This document shows, one piece after another, positions 4,741-12,505 of a stretch of DNA of 12,505 nt. Positions within the stretch are counted from its first letter, which is position 1. Each line of letters starts with the position of its first letter. The notes under the pieces are model-generated. The model was not told the DNA's origin. It was given only the letters and a program-made list of their open reading frames with translations, and ran no database searches. Position numbers and translations under genes: made by a program. The DNA comes from WJLG01 sp964602485 (GTDB lineage Bacteria; Patescibacteriota; Patescibacteriia; Patescibacteriales; WJLG01), in contig CAZRQU010000021.1 of NCBI GenBank assembly GCA_964602485.1, positions 1 through 12,505 on the forward strand, read 5' to 3'.

Positions 4741-5946
4741 ATGGGGATAAAGAAAAAAAATAAGAAATTCAAACCTAAACGCATCGGTATAGATGCCCGT
4801 TTTTATGGACCTTTAGGCAAAGGCTTGGGCCGTTATATTCAAGAAGTAGTTGATAATGTTGTTGATCTGGATCAAGAAAATGAATATGTGATATTTTTGA
4901 ATAAAGATAATTACGATGAGTTCGAAACTAAGGACCCCAGGATCAAGAAAGTTAAGGTTGACTTGCGTTGGTATACTTTGGTAGAGCAGATATTCTTTCC
5001 TTTTATCATAGCCAAACAAAAATTGGACCTGATACATTTTCCTCATTTTAATGTACCGGTTTTCACCCCGGTCAAGTTCGTGGTCACCATCCATGATCTG
5101 ATCCTAACAAAATTTCCAACTGTCCGTGCTTCGACCTTATCTCCTTGGCTGTATCATATAAAGAACTTTTTTTATAAGTTGGTTATAAGGGTGGCTGTTT
5201 TTAGGGCTCGCAAAGTGATCGCGGTCTCGGAGTTCACTAAAAAGGATGTAATAGAGCAGTTTGGCATAAACCCTGAGAAAGTGGTGGTGACCTTGGAAGG
5301 GGTGGCTGACCTAGCCAAGGGCAGGGATCAAAGGTTTGTATCTAAACTGGATGACAAGGAAACACTTTTAGGGTATAATATAGAGGGAGACTTCTTACTT
5401 TATGTGGGCAACGCTTACCCGCATAAGAATTTGGAATCCTTGATAAAGGTTTTTTCCGAACTATTAAAGGATAAACCTGATTTTCGTTTAGTTTTGGTGG
5501 GCAAAGAAGATTATTTTTATAAACACATAAAGGGCTTTGCCAAAGAAAAAGGTCTATGGGATCCCGAGGATAGATCCAGCCCGGTGATATTTACCGGCTA
5601 TGTACCGGACAGTAAGCTGGAGGTGCTTTACAAGAAGGCTAAAGGCTATGTTTTCCCCAGTCTTTACGAGGGGTTTGGATTACCGCCTTTGGAAGCAATG
5701 ACCAAGGGTTGTCCGGTGATAAGTTCCAAAGTATCCAGTATGCCGGAAATTTTGGGCAAGGCAGCTTATTATTTCGACCCAAACGATAAGACAGACATGC
5801 TGTCCAAGTTGCAAGAGTTCATAGAAGATGAAGAATTGAGAAAAGAATTAGTAGCCAGGGGATCTAGTCAAATAAAGATATACGATTGGCAAAAAACCGC
5901 CCAAAAAACATTGGATATATATAAAAAAGTCTTAAAAAATGGCTGA
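4741..5946 (+). CDS. GT4-family glycosyltransferase
   Basis: A 401-aa retaining GT-B glycosyltransferase of family GT4, transferring a sugar from a nucleotide-sugar donor to a glycan or lipid acceptor on the cytoplasmic side. The N-terminal domain opens with IGIDARFYGPLGKGLGRYI (15-33), the acceptor-domain glycine loop. The donor domain has LLYVGNAYPHKN (about 219-230) and the E-x7-E motif EGFGLPPLE (E310 to E318) that binds the donor. There is no membrane segment. I start at 4741, not at the in-frame ATG 4675: the extra 22 residues would overlap a terminator, the fold begins right after 4741, and a -10 box sits 6 nt upstream. It is the first gene of a four-gene surface cluster and overlaps the next gene by 8 nt. 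Sugar and acceptor cannot be told from the sequence. Confidence 0.92.
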   Translation: MGIKKKNKKFKPKRIGIDARFYGPLGKGLGRYIQEVVDNVVDLDQENEYVIFLNKDNYDEFETKDPRIKKVKVDLRWYTLVEQIFFPFIIAKQKLDLIHFPHFNVPVFTPVKFVVTIHDLILTKFPTVRASTLSPWLYHIKNFFYKLVIRVAVFRARKVIAVSEFTKKDVIEQFGINPEKVVVTLEGVADLAKGRDQRFVSKLDDKETLLGYNIEGDFLLYVGNAYPHKNLESLIKVFSELLKDKPDFRLVLVGKEDYFYKHIKGFAKEKGLWDPEDRSSPVIFTGYVPDSKLEVLYKKAKGYVFPSLYEGFGLPPLEAMTKGCPVISSKVSSMPEILGKAAYYFDPNDKTDMLSKLQEFIEDEELRKELVARGSSQIKIYDWQKTAQKTLDIYKKVLKNG

Positions 5947-8632
5947 AGACAAAGAAAAATATTCCCACTTGGTGATCGATCTGAAAAGATTGTCCCAAGA
6001 AAAAGCAAGAGAAGGCGCGATCAAGATCGAAGCCGAACCAAAAAAGGAAAAAGTGTCCTTTCTGACAAGAATGGAGGCTTTTTTTACTTCTAAAAACAAA
6101 AAGGAGAAAGGGATAAATTTTTTGGATGAAGAGAGTCTGTATGACGAACAAGAAGAAGAGATAGCTTATGCCAGTGAGGAATTCGATCCGGAATCAGCTG
6201 AAAGTTTGGCCAAAGCCTTTGAAATAGATGATAAGAAAAAGAGAAAGAGAAAAAGCAAAGCGAGTTTCGGGTTCAAGGATATTTTTTCTTTGCCTTATAG
6301 GACGGTATGGCTGGTTGTCTTTTTTGTTAGATTCGTTTGGTTCTTCTTTGCCAGAATAGCTTCTTTATTAAGCAGGGAGTTGCGTGAGCTGACCAGGCCT
6401 AAGTTCGGGAAAGTCGACAATTACGATCAAGCTAGATTCTTTGCTCGCTTGTTCAATTTTCCCAAAGCGCTCATCAGAGGCCTTGGTGATATTTTGGGTT
6501 CAGGAGCAGATGAGGAGATGTTCCAGGAAAGGATGCTTTTTAAGCAAGCGGTAAAAAAAGAGATCTCTCCGGCTAAGCAAGCCCTGTCTTTTGCTTGCCT
6601 GGTTTTGGTTTTAATATTACCTTTCAAGGCTTTTAGTTATTATCAGGCCATTAAGGTCGATAACCTTAAGGGCAAAGTGATGGGAGCGGCCGATGAAGCG
6701 GTCAATGAGCTAAAGACTGCCGGGTCTTCCTTGTCTGACAAAAAGATGTCATCTGCTTCTTTAAGTTTTTCACGAGCCGGTGATAATTTCAGGCAAGCCA
6801 GGCAACAAGTGGAAGCTATTGATGATATTGTTCTTAAATTAGCTAAATTTTCACCAAATAAAAAGGATAGATTAGCCGCCATAAGCAAAGAGGTGCTGGA
6901 ATTAGGGGAGCTAGCTTCCGACCTTGGCACCAATCTAAGCATGGCTTTTGACGGTTTTGTGGACAAAGAAGAAGACGCGGACCTAACAGACGTCGTGGAT
7001 AGGTTCTTGAAGTATGAAAGAAAAGCTCTAGACAACTCCGTTCGTATAAATGAGATCATCTCCGAGATAGATATGGATGTTTTGCCTAAGCAATACAAGG
7101 AAATGTTCATTATCTTGAAAGAGAAATCAAGTGATCTGGAATTGGTACTAACCGAGATATCGGAGTTAACTGAACAGGTTAGATCTTTTTTAGGATTTGA
7201 GAAAGACAAGAGATACCTGATCCTTTTCCAAAACAATAATGAAATGAGAGCCACAGGCGGTTTTATCGGTAGTTTTGCCCAAGCTAATTTCTCTAAAGGC
7301 AAGATAGAGGACATAAAAATTCCGGGCGGGGGTAGTTATGACACTGAAGGCGGACTTTTAACCCAGATAGCCTCTCCAAAACCCTTGCATCTAGTGGACC
7401 CGATGTGGCATTTTTGGGATGCTAATTGGTGGCCTGATTGGGAAAAGAGCGCCAAAAAGCTCGCTTGGTTCTATGAAAAAAGCGGAGGCCCGACCGTAGA
7501 CGGAGCCATTGCTCTAACCCCTACGGTCTTGGAAAGGATATTGAGAATAACCGGCCCAATAGATATGAGCCAGGAGTATGGATTGATAATGAATGCTGAT
7601 AATTTTTGGATCAACATTCGCGATATAATAGAGAAAGAGAAACTTGAAGATCAAAAAGTCCCGAGCGAAGTAGCCGAAAATAAACCAAAGAAAGTAGTAG
7701 GAGCCTTTTTTGAAAGATTAATGGAAGAGTTGCCTAAACATTTGAATAAAGAATCCATAATCTCCTTTTTAGGTGTTATGGAGAGAAGTCTTGAGGAGAA
7801 ACATATACTTTTCTATTTCAAAGACCAGGAGCTTCAAGAAGAGGTAGAAAAAAGAGGTTGGGGCGGAAAGATCAAGGAAACCAGTAAGGATTATTTAATG
7901 GTGGTTAACACTAACATAGCCGGAGGCAAGAGCGATCGACGTATGCGCCAGGAAATAGAGCATACTGCGGAAATAAAACCTGACGGCAGTATAGTTAATA
8001 CCCTTATAATAAAAAGGGATCATACCGGCAAAAAGGACGAGCCGTATTATGGCGTTCGCAATGTCAATTGGATGAGGATATACGTGCCTAAAGGGTCCAA
8101 ACTTTTGGAAGCAGCCGGTTTCCGAGGTCCGGATCCCATATATTTTGAAGAACCGGAAGAAGATTGGGATCAAGACCCGGATGTTTTGGCCGAGGAGACC
8201 GGAATGTATATAGATAAAGAAAGTCAGAATACTTACGTGTATGAAGAAAGTGGAAAGACGGTTTTTGCTAATTGGTCCATGATAGACCCGGGAGAAAACC
8301 GAGAGATGTATATCAGATACGAGTTGCCTTTCAAATTCAAGGAGAAAGAAAAAGATATCGAGGAGAAGAGTCGAATAAAAGAAGTGCTTAACAAGATAAT
8401 GAAAGTGGAGAAAAAAGCGCTTTACCCTTATTCTATAATGATCCAAAAACAGCCGGGGGACCGAAACACTACCATTGATTCCAATTTGAAGATATCAGAC
8501 GAATTCTCAGCTGTTTGGAATTATCCCCAAACCATAGATATGGATGATAGCGGTTGGCAGGTAAGGGATGAGTTGAATGATGATAAATATTGGGCCTTGA
8601 TAATGGAAAGGACCCCAAAAATAGAATCATAA
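5939..8632 (+). CDS. DUF4012 membrane-anchored extracellular protein
   Basis: An 897-aa protein with a charged cytoplasmic N-terminus (1-115, Lys/Glu-rich) and a hydrophobic segment near 120-143. A clear membrane segment lies near 213-233, followed by a helical, coiled-coil-like stretch (about 240-415) and the DUF4012 domain (about 422-690). The domain signature is LILFQNNNEMRATGGFIGSF (428-447), with PTVDGAIALTPTVLERIL further on and a glycine-rich AGGKSDRR segment near 661-668. The C-terminal 200 residues look like an extracellular beta-rich extension. DUF4012 has no assigned biochemical role; it recurs beside glycan genes in Patescibacteria and actinobacteria, suggesting envelope glycan or surface-protein attachment. 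ATGGCTGA overlaps the glycosyltransferase stop and there is no Shine-Dalgarno, so translation is probably coupled to the gene upstream. Confidence 0.88.
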   Translation: MAEDKEKYSHLVIDLKRLSQEKAREGAIKIEAEPKKEKVSFLTRMEAFFTSKNKKEKGINFLDEESLYDEQEEEIAYASEEFDPESAESLAKAFEIDDKKKRKRKSKASFGFKDIFSLPYRTVWLVVFFVRFVWFFFARIASLLSRELRELTRPKFGKVDNYDQARFFARLFNFPKALIRGLGDILGSGADEEMFQERMLFKQAVKKEISPAKQALSFACLVLVLILPFKAFSYYQAIKVDNLKGKVMGAADEAVNELKTAGSSLSDKKMSSASLSFSRAGDNFRQARQQVEAIDDIVLKLAKFSPNKKDRLAAISKEVLELGELASDLGTNLSMAFDGFVDKEEDADLTDVVDRFLKYERKALDNSVRINEIISEIDMDVLPKQYKEMFIILKEKSSDLELVLTEISELTEQVRSFLGFEKDKRYLILFQNNNEMRATGGFIGSFAQANFSKGKIEDIKIPGGGSYDTEGGLLTQIASPKPLHLVDPMWHFWDANWWPDWEKSAKKLAWFYEKSGGPTVDGAIALTPTVLERILRITGPIDMSQEYGLIMNADNFWINIRDIIEKEKLEDQKVPSEVAENKPKKVVGAFFERLMEELPKHLNKESIISFLGVMERSLEEKHILFYFKDQELQEEVEKRGWGGKIKETSKDYLMVVNTNIAGGKSDRRMRQEIEHTAEIKPDGSIVNTLIIKRDHTGKKDEPYYGVRNVNWMRIYVPKGSKLLEAAGFRGPDPIYFEEPEEDWDQDPDVLAEETGMYIDKESQNTYVYEESGKTVFANWSMIDPGENREMYIRYELPFKFKEKEKDIEEKSRIKEVLNKIMKVEKKALYPYSIMIQKQPGDRNTTIDSNLKISDEFSAVWNYPQTIDMDDSGWQVRDELNDDKYWALIMERTPKIES

Positions 8633-8636
8633 AAAT

Positions 8637-10586
8637 ATGTCTAAAAAGAAAAAACAAAACAAAAATTCAGATGATTTCGAAAAAGACATAATTCTAGACA
8701 AGGAAAAATATCAACGCTTGCGAGAAGAAGGCGAGGAAAGAGATGAGAATATAGAAGAAAGTTTGTCAGAGATATACCGAAATGAAAAAGGGGAGATGAT
8801 AGATGTTGATCATTTGAACATCAAGAAAAAGCGGGGAGTGATATTTTGGTTCTTGAATTTCTTGTTCGTAGGCTTGATATTGATAGTTTTATCACTAGGA
8901 GCTTATTACTATATATACAATAGCGGAACAGATTCTACCGCTGTCGATCTTATTATAGAGTCAAAAGAGAAAGTGAATGCCAACGAGGAGTTCGTTTATA
9001 AACTTAAATACAGAAATCTTTCCAGTGTGGCTTTGACCAATGTTAGAGTAAACGTTAATTATCCTGAGGATTTTGTATTCCAAGAAGCTGATCCGGCACC
9101 GACCGAAGATAAAAATGTTTGGAATTTAGGCAGAATATCTCCCAGAGATTGGGGAGAGATAAATATCAAGGGTAAGATGATAGGTAAACAAAGGTCTTCA
9201 GGTATGTTGTTCGCTGAAATGGACTATACGCCCGAGAATTTTTCCTCGGAATTCAAAAAAGAGGCCTCTTTCAGTACTTCTATAAAAGGTGTGGGGTTTT
9301 CAGCTGATTTCAACTATCCTACCAGTGTTTTGGTTGGAGAGGAAAATGAGATACTTATAACTTTGGATTCACATGAGGATAATTTCTTTGATAGGTTCGA
9401 AATGGAATTCGAGAAAGACCCTAATGTAAGAATATTAGGGTTGGAGAAAGAGGATGGTTCTGAAATATCTTTAGAAGAAACTCCTGACGCTTCTTGGATA
9501 ATATCCAATTTCGGCCAAGAGGAAGAATTGACTTTGAAATATAAGGTAGTAGAGAAGAAGACCGACAATGAGAATATGAATTTTAAGTTCAGTTATACTG
9601 GCGAGGATGGTGAAAAGATAATTTTCTTTGAAAAGAGCTTGGAGTTCGAAGCCATGAAGAGCGACCTTAATCTTACTTTGATAGTCAATGGTTCACAAAA
9701 GAATGAACCGGTTGATTTTGGCCAAACTTTGAATTATTCCATTGTTTATTCCAATCGGGGCGAGGCAGCTATGGGCGACGTCGTTATAATGGCGGTTCTA
9801 GAGAGTGATTTTCTTGATTGGACAACTCTTGAGAATCCGGACAAAGGCCGAGAAAGAGGTAATACTATAACTTGGACCAAAGATGAAATACCATCACTTG
9901 AGAAGATAGAAATAGGCGACGAGGGTGCCATAGATTTTTCTATTGACGTCGCATCCTTTAGGGAAAGTGATCTGGGGGGTGCTTTTGAGATAAAAAGTTT
10001 TGCCCAGTATGATATCGGCTCTCTGGAAAGGCCGGGAGATATTTCGACCTCCACCGAGGAGATAGAGGACGACAAGAGCAATACGATAATCAATGAGATA
10101 AATAGCGATCTTAGTTTAGATGAGGAAGTCAGGTATTTCAATGAGGATAATATGCCGGTCGGCACCGGGCCTTTGCCTCCGCAAGTAGGAGAGGAAACTA
10201 CTTTTAAAGTGTACTGGACCCTTAACAATAACTTGCACGAGCTCAATGATCTGCAAGTGGAAATGGAACTGCCTGATTATGTAGAGTGGGACGAGAAGAA
10301 TCGCACTTCTGTAGGTAGTGTCGCTTATAATAAGGCAGATCATAAGGTTGTTTGGCAGATAGGGCGCCTGCCTATAACGGTTTATCGGGCCGATGCCGAG
10401 TTTAGCATCAGTATAAGCCCTGAAGAAGGTGATAAGAACAAGGTTATCGTATTGACCGATGGCTCCGTTGTTAGTGCCAAAGATGTGGATACCGGAGCCA
10501 GGATAGAGGAAGAGACCATACCTAAAACCACTAAACTGGAAGACGATGACATAGCCAGCATGTCCAGTGACGGTCGGGTCAGATAA
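8637..10586 (+). CDS. Single-pass surface protein with DUF11-like repeats
   Basis: A 649-aa protein with a highly charged cytoplasmic N-terminus (1-66), a KKKR positive-inside stop at 63-66 and one membrane segment (about 68-93). The rest is extracellular and built of beta-rich modules. At least three modules share the DUF11 pattern: a strand ending in YKLKYRN or YSIVYSNRG, the phrase LTNVRVNVNYPEDF or its equivalent, and a closing W-x-LGRI or W-QIGRLP. They lie at about 117-185, 355-455 and 516-598. Acidic linkers rich in Asp and Glu separate modules and could bind Ca2+. It follows the DUF4012 gene after 4 nt, with no Shine-Dalgarno, so it is co-transcribed. A role as a rigid surface stalk or partner of the DUF4012 protein is an inference from context. 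Confidence 0.85.
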   Translation: MSKKKKQNKNSDDFEKDIILDKEKYQRLREEGEERDENIEESLSEIYRNEKGEMIDVDHLNIKKKRGVIFWFLNFLFVGLILIVLSLGAYYYIYNSGTDSTAVDLIIESKEKVNANEEFVYKLKYRNLSSVALTNVRVNVNYPEDFVFQEADPAPTEDKNVWNLGRISPRDWGEINIKGKMIGKQRSSGMLFAEMDYTPENFSSEFKKEASFSTSIKGVGFSADFNYPTSVLVGEENEILITLDSHEDNFFDRFEMEFEKDPNVRILGLEKEDGSEISLEETPDASWIISNFGQEEELTLKYKVVEKKTDNENMNFKFSYTGEDGEKIIFFEKSLEFEAMKSDLNLTLIVNGSQKNEPVDFGQTLNYSIVYSNRGEAAMGDVVIMAVLESDFLDWTTLENPDKGRERGNTITWTKDEIPSLEKIEIGDEGAIDFSIDVASFRESDLGGAFEIKSFAQYDIGSLERPGDISTSTEEIEDDKSNTIINEINSDLSLDEEVRYFNEDNMPVGTGPLPPQVGEETTFKVYWTLNNNLHELNDLQVEMELPDYVEWDEKNRTSVGSVAYNKADHKVVWQIGRLPITVYRADAEFSISISPEEGDKNKVIVLTDGSVVSAKDVDTGARIEEETIPKTTKLEDDDIASMSSDGRVR

Positions 10587-10618
10587 AAATGATGAATATA
10601 TAATTTATATAAAAATAT

Positions 10619-12505
10619 ATGGTAAAAATAAAACGAGTTGCCAAATTTTCTATCTTACTTTTTTGTTTTATGGCCTTAAGTGGAATGATCATAATAAAGG
10701 CAACGGCCCAGACGCCTGATCAGACCGACGCCATTGCTGTGCGTGTGATACCGAACCCGGAACATTATTCGCCAATGCAGTGGTATCAGAAACAAGGGTA
10801 TTCAGGCAGTCCCAGCCCAACTACGGTTGATGGCTACCCGGCTGTCCGGGACGGACGAACTGTTTATGTGAATGTGGCCAATAGTAGCGGAGGTAATCTC
10901 TACACCAACATTTACCTGATCTCCTACACTCAAGAGGGGACCTCAGAGACCACTCAGATATTCGATCAGATGCTGGACCACTGGCGCTTCAACACTAATA
11001 TGACAGAGGTTGGGACCTGTTTCGGTCAGGACAATGAAGAGGAAAGATGCTTGTCCGACGATGATTGTTCCGGTGGCGGCTATTGCGACAGCGAAAAGGC
11101 CAAGCTGGCCCGAGACACCAGGAGACTAGGGGATATCGTCTATCTAAGGGAAGCTATCAATAGCTACAAGAGCCGCAAAGGCAAGTTCCCGGAACTGCAG
11201 TCCGGCACCTATCTGCCCGGAAGAACTATTTCCACTTGGCCTTCTTGGCAAAAGGAATTCTCTTCCGAACTAGGGATAGATGTTCCAACCGATCCCGTTA
11301 ACAAATTGGGTGTCTGCGATCCGGAGGACGACGACTATGATCCGGAAACCTGTTGGGATGACGAAAATAATGAATTTGCTGATCCTGATACTAGCAATAA
11401 TGATCTGGACCTGCCTCCCGGTTCCAACGCTTTGGTATATGAGGTTAAGGACGAGGGGCAAAGCTACAATATGTGCGGATATATGGAATCCGGATTGGTC
11501 GCCCAGCTGGGTGGAGAATTCGGCAGTTGTACGGAAAGCACCAGGGGCAATGATGCTCCGAAGATTGATTGCGGCACCTTGCTTGGTTTCGTGGGTGAGC
11601 CATTCGAGGGCTATGTGAGCGCCTCTGATCCTAATAATGATCCAGTGGATATTACTATTAGCGGCCTAAGCTCCGGCTTTAACACCGAGGATGAGCCTTC
11701 CAAGGGTCGGGTTAGGATCTATAATACCGGTCCCAGTAAGGGGGAATACAACTTCACGGTCACGGCCGAGGATACCTACGGCGCCGAAGACAGTCGACAA
11801 TGTAAGATAATGATAGAGGATGAGGAATTCATAGTCTATCCGATACCAGATCAAGACAATTTGGTCGGCCGCGAATTCGGGTTTACTGTCTATGCCAATC
11901 ATTCCAAAAAGGATTATGCCGGCATAGATTTTGATTTTAATGTGAGCAATAGTTCCTATCCGCTGGGTTGCTACACAATGGATGAGCTTTTAGATGGTCG
12001 GGTCAAATGCGAGGTCAAAGGGACGATAGGTGAACCGGTCGACCTTAATGTGACCGTTTCCGCAGAGAATGGCAGCGGAGATGATTCCACTGAACAAAGT
12101 TTTAGGCTCAATATATACAACGAACCACCGGTTATCACCGAACCTCTAAGCTGTGATACTAATATGAGGGTGGGGCAGGGATATTCAGATTGTTTGGTAA
12201 GCGCTACCGATCCTAATGGCCATAACATAACTGAATGGAATTTGACTCAAAGACCGCCAGGAATAGAGATAGCGCCTGAAGAAAACGGCCAAGGACGTAT
12301 TTATGGCGATGTTACGACTGCCGGTATTCATACCGTATCCTTCACGGCCCAGGATCAGTATGGTTTAGATAGTGATTCGGCTAGTTTTGAGCTGTCGGTC
12401 AACACCTATTGCGGGGATGGCGAGAAGCAAAGTCCAAATATGGAAGGAAAGAATGGTCCCGGCAACGACGGCTACGAAGACTGCGACAATGGCGACGGTG
12501 TGCCT
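10619..12505 (+). CDS. Large secreted mosaic protein, cut by window end
   Basis: The frame is open for all 629 codons to the window edge. The N-terminus is a Sec signal peptide (basic VKIKR, hydrophobic 9-28, likely cut after ATA at about residue 31). Modules follow in order. A cysteine cluster (C134, C144, C150, C156; CLSDDDCSGGGYC) comes first. Next is a segment like the globular domain of type IV pilins or GspG pseudopilins (about 160-300): ARDTRRLGDIVYLREAINSY, then GKFPE, VPTDPVNKLG and SYNMCGYMESG, with a strongly acidic insert (about 236-260). Ig/cadherin-like modules lie at about 311-402 and 501-597, with a related region between. CGDG (from 598) with GYEDCDN begins a cysteine repeat of the DUF4215-like kind. 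The pilin N-terminal helix and prepilin cleavage site are absent. The gene follows the DUF11-like gene after 32 nt, has no Shine-Dalgarno, and is visibly richer in G+C than its neighbours. Its role in adhesion or attachment is inferred. Confidence 0.85.
   Translation, partial: MVKIKRVAKFSILLFCFMALSGMIIIKATAQTPDQTDAIAVRVIPNPEHYSPMQWYQKQGYSGSPSPTTVDGYPAVRDGRTVYVNVANSSGGNLYTNIYLISYTQEGTSETTQIFDQMLDHWRFNTNMTEVGTCFGQDNEEERCLSDDDCSGGGYCDSEKAKLARDTRRLGDIVYLREAINSYKSRKGKFPELQSGTYLPGRTISTWPSWQKEFSSELGIDVPTDPVNKLGVCDPEDDDYDPETCWDDENNEFADPDTSNNDLDLPPGSNALVYEVKDEGQSYNMCGYMESGLVAQLGGEFGSCTESTRGNDAPKIDCGTLLGFVGEPFEGYVSASDPNNDPVDITISGLSSGFNTEDEPSKGRVRIYNTGPSKGEYNFTVTAEDTYGAEDSRQCKIMIEDEEFIVYPIPDQDNLVGREFGFTVYANHSKKDYAGIDFDFNVSNSSYPLGCYTMDELLDGRVKCEVKGTIGEPVDLNVTVSAENGSGDDSTEQSFRLNIYNEPPVITEPLSCDTNMRVGQGYSDCLVSATDPNGHNITEWNLTQRPPGIEIAPEENGQGRIYGDVTTAGIHTVSFTAQDQYGLDSDSASFELSVNTYCGDGEKQSPNMEGKNGPGNDGYEDCDNGDGVP

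Noticed and set aside
4535..4750. 71-aa ORF overlapping structured RNA 2
   Set aside because: It crosses a 17-bp terminator, has no ribosome site, and its second half is in the hairpin and AT-rich promoter of the next gene.
10599..10618. Separate leaderless promoter for the secreted protein (TATAAT or TATAAA before ATG 10619)
   Set aside because: The region is almost pure A/T, so such hexamers are expected by chance, and the -10 distances are 14 or 5 nt rather than the 6 nt seen elsewhere. It remains possible but unsupported.
1..12505. CRISPR array, insertion sequence, phage genes or defence system
   Set aside because: No regularly spaced direct repeats, transposase, integrase, phage structural or nuclease motifs were seen on either strand.

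Overview
The window looks like part of a Patescibacteria (CPR, Parcubacteria-like) genome assembled from a metagenome. The grounds are its AT-rich base composition, short intergenic spaces, a DUF4012 protein next to a GT4 glycosyltransferase and large surface proteins (a combination typical of these bacteria), and a run of exactly 100 N that marks a scaffold join. TGA is used as an ordinary stop codon, so the genetic code is standard rather than the Gracilibacteria code. The lineage is inferred from protein families, as there is no rRNA in the window.

Left part (1-1393): a hairpin-dense, AT-rich intergenic stretch ends in a promoter overlapped by a perfect 12-bp dyad. It leads into a 114-aa protein with a strong Shine-Dalgarno site and its own terminator. 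Next come a promoter/terminator pair with no credible ORF between (small RNA candidate 1) and a MazG-like nucleotide pyrophosphohydrolase with a near-perfect terminator. The scaffold gap follows.

Middle part (1494-4740): a 713-aa membrane protein carrying a spermidine-synthase-like domain between two membrane blocks is convergent with an acylphosphatase gene. The acylphosphatase promoter is back-to-back with that of a 72-aa acidic protein of unknown function. After its terminator lies a second, well-bounded structured RNA candidate of about 230 nt that has its own promoter and a 17-bp terminator.

Right part (4741-12505): a co-directional cluster of four genes with an 8-nt overlap, a 4-nt gap and a 32-nt gap. 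They encode a GT4 glycosyltransferase, a two-membrane-segment DUF4012 protein, a single-pass protein with DUF11-like extracellular repeats, and a very large secreted protein with pilin-like, Ig-like and cysteine-rich modules that runs off the window. Together they look like a cell-surface glycan or surface-protein assembly unit.

A recurring signal is the start architecture. Three independent transcription units (1533 +, 3955 -, 4741 +) have a -10 hexamer ending exactly 6 nt before the ATG and no Shine-Dalgarno, which predicts leaderless mRNAs. The two small single-gene units (274 and 4064) instead have long leaders and strong Shine-Dalgarno sites. The most novel candidates are the ~230-nt RNA at 4472-4704, the mosaic secreted protein, and this two-class initiation pattern.
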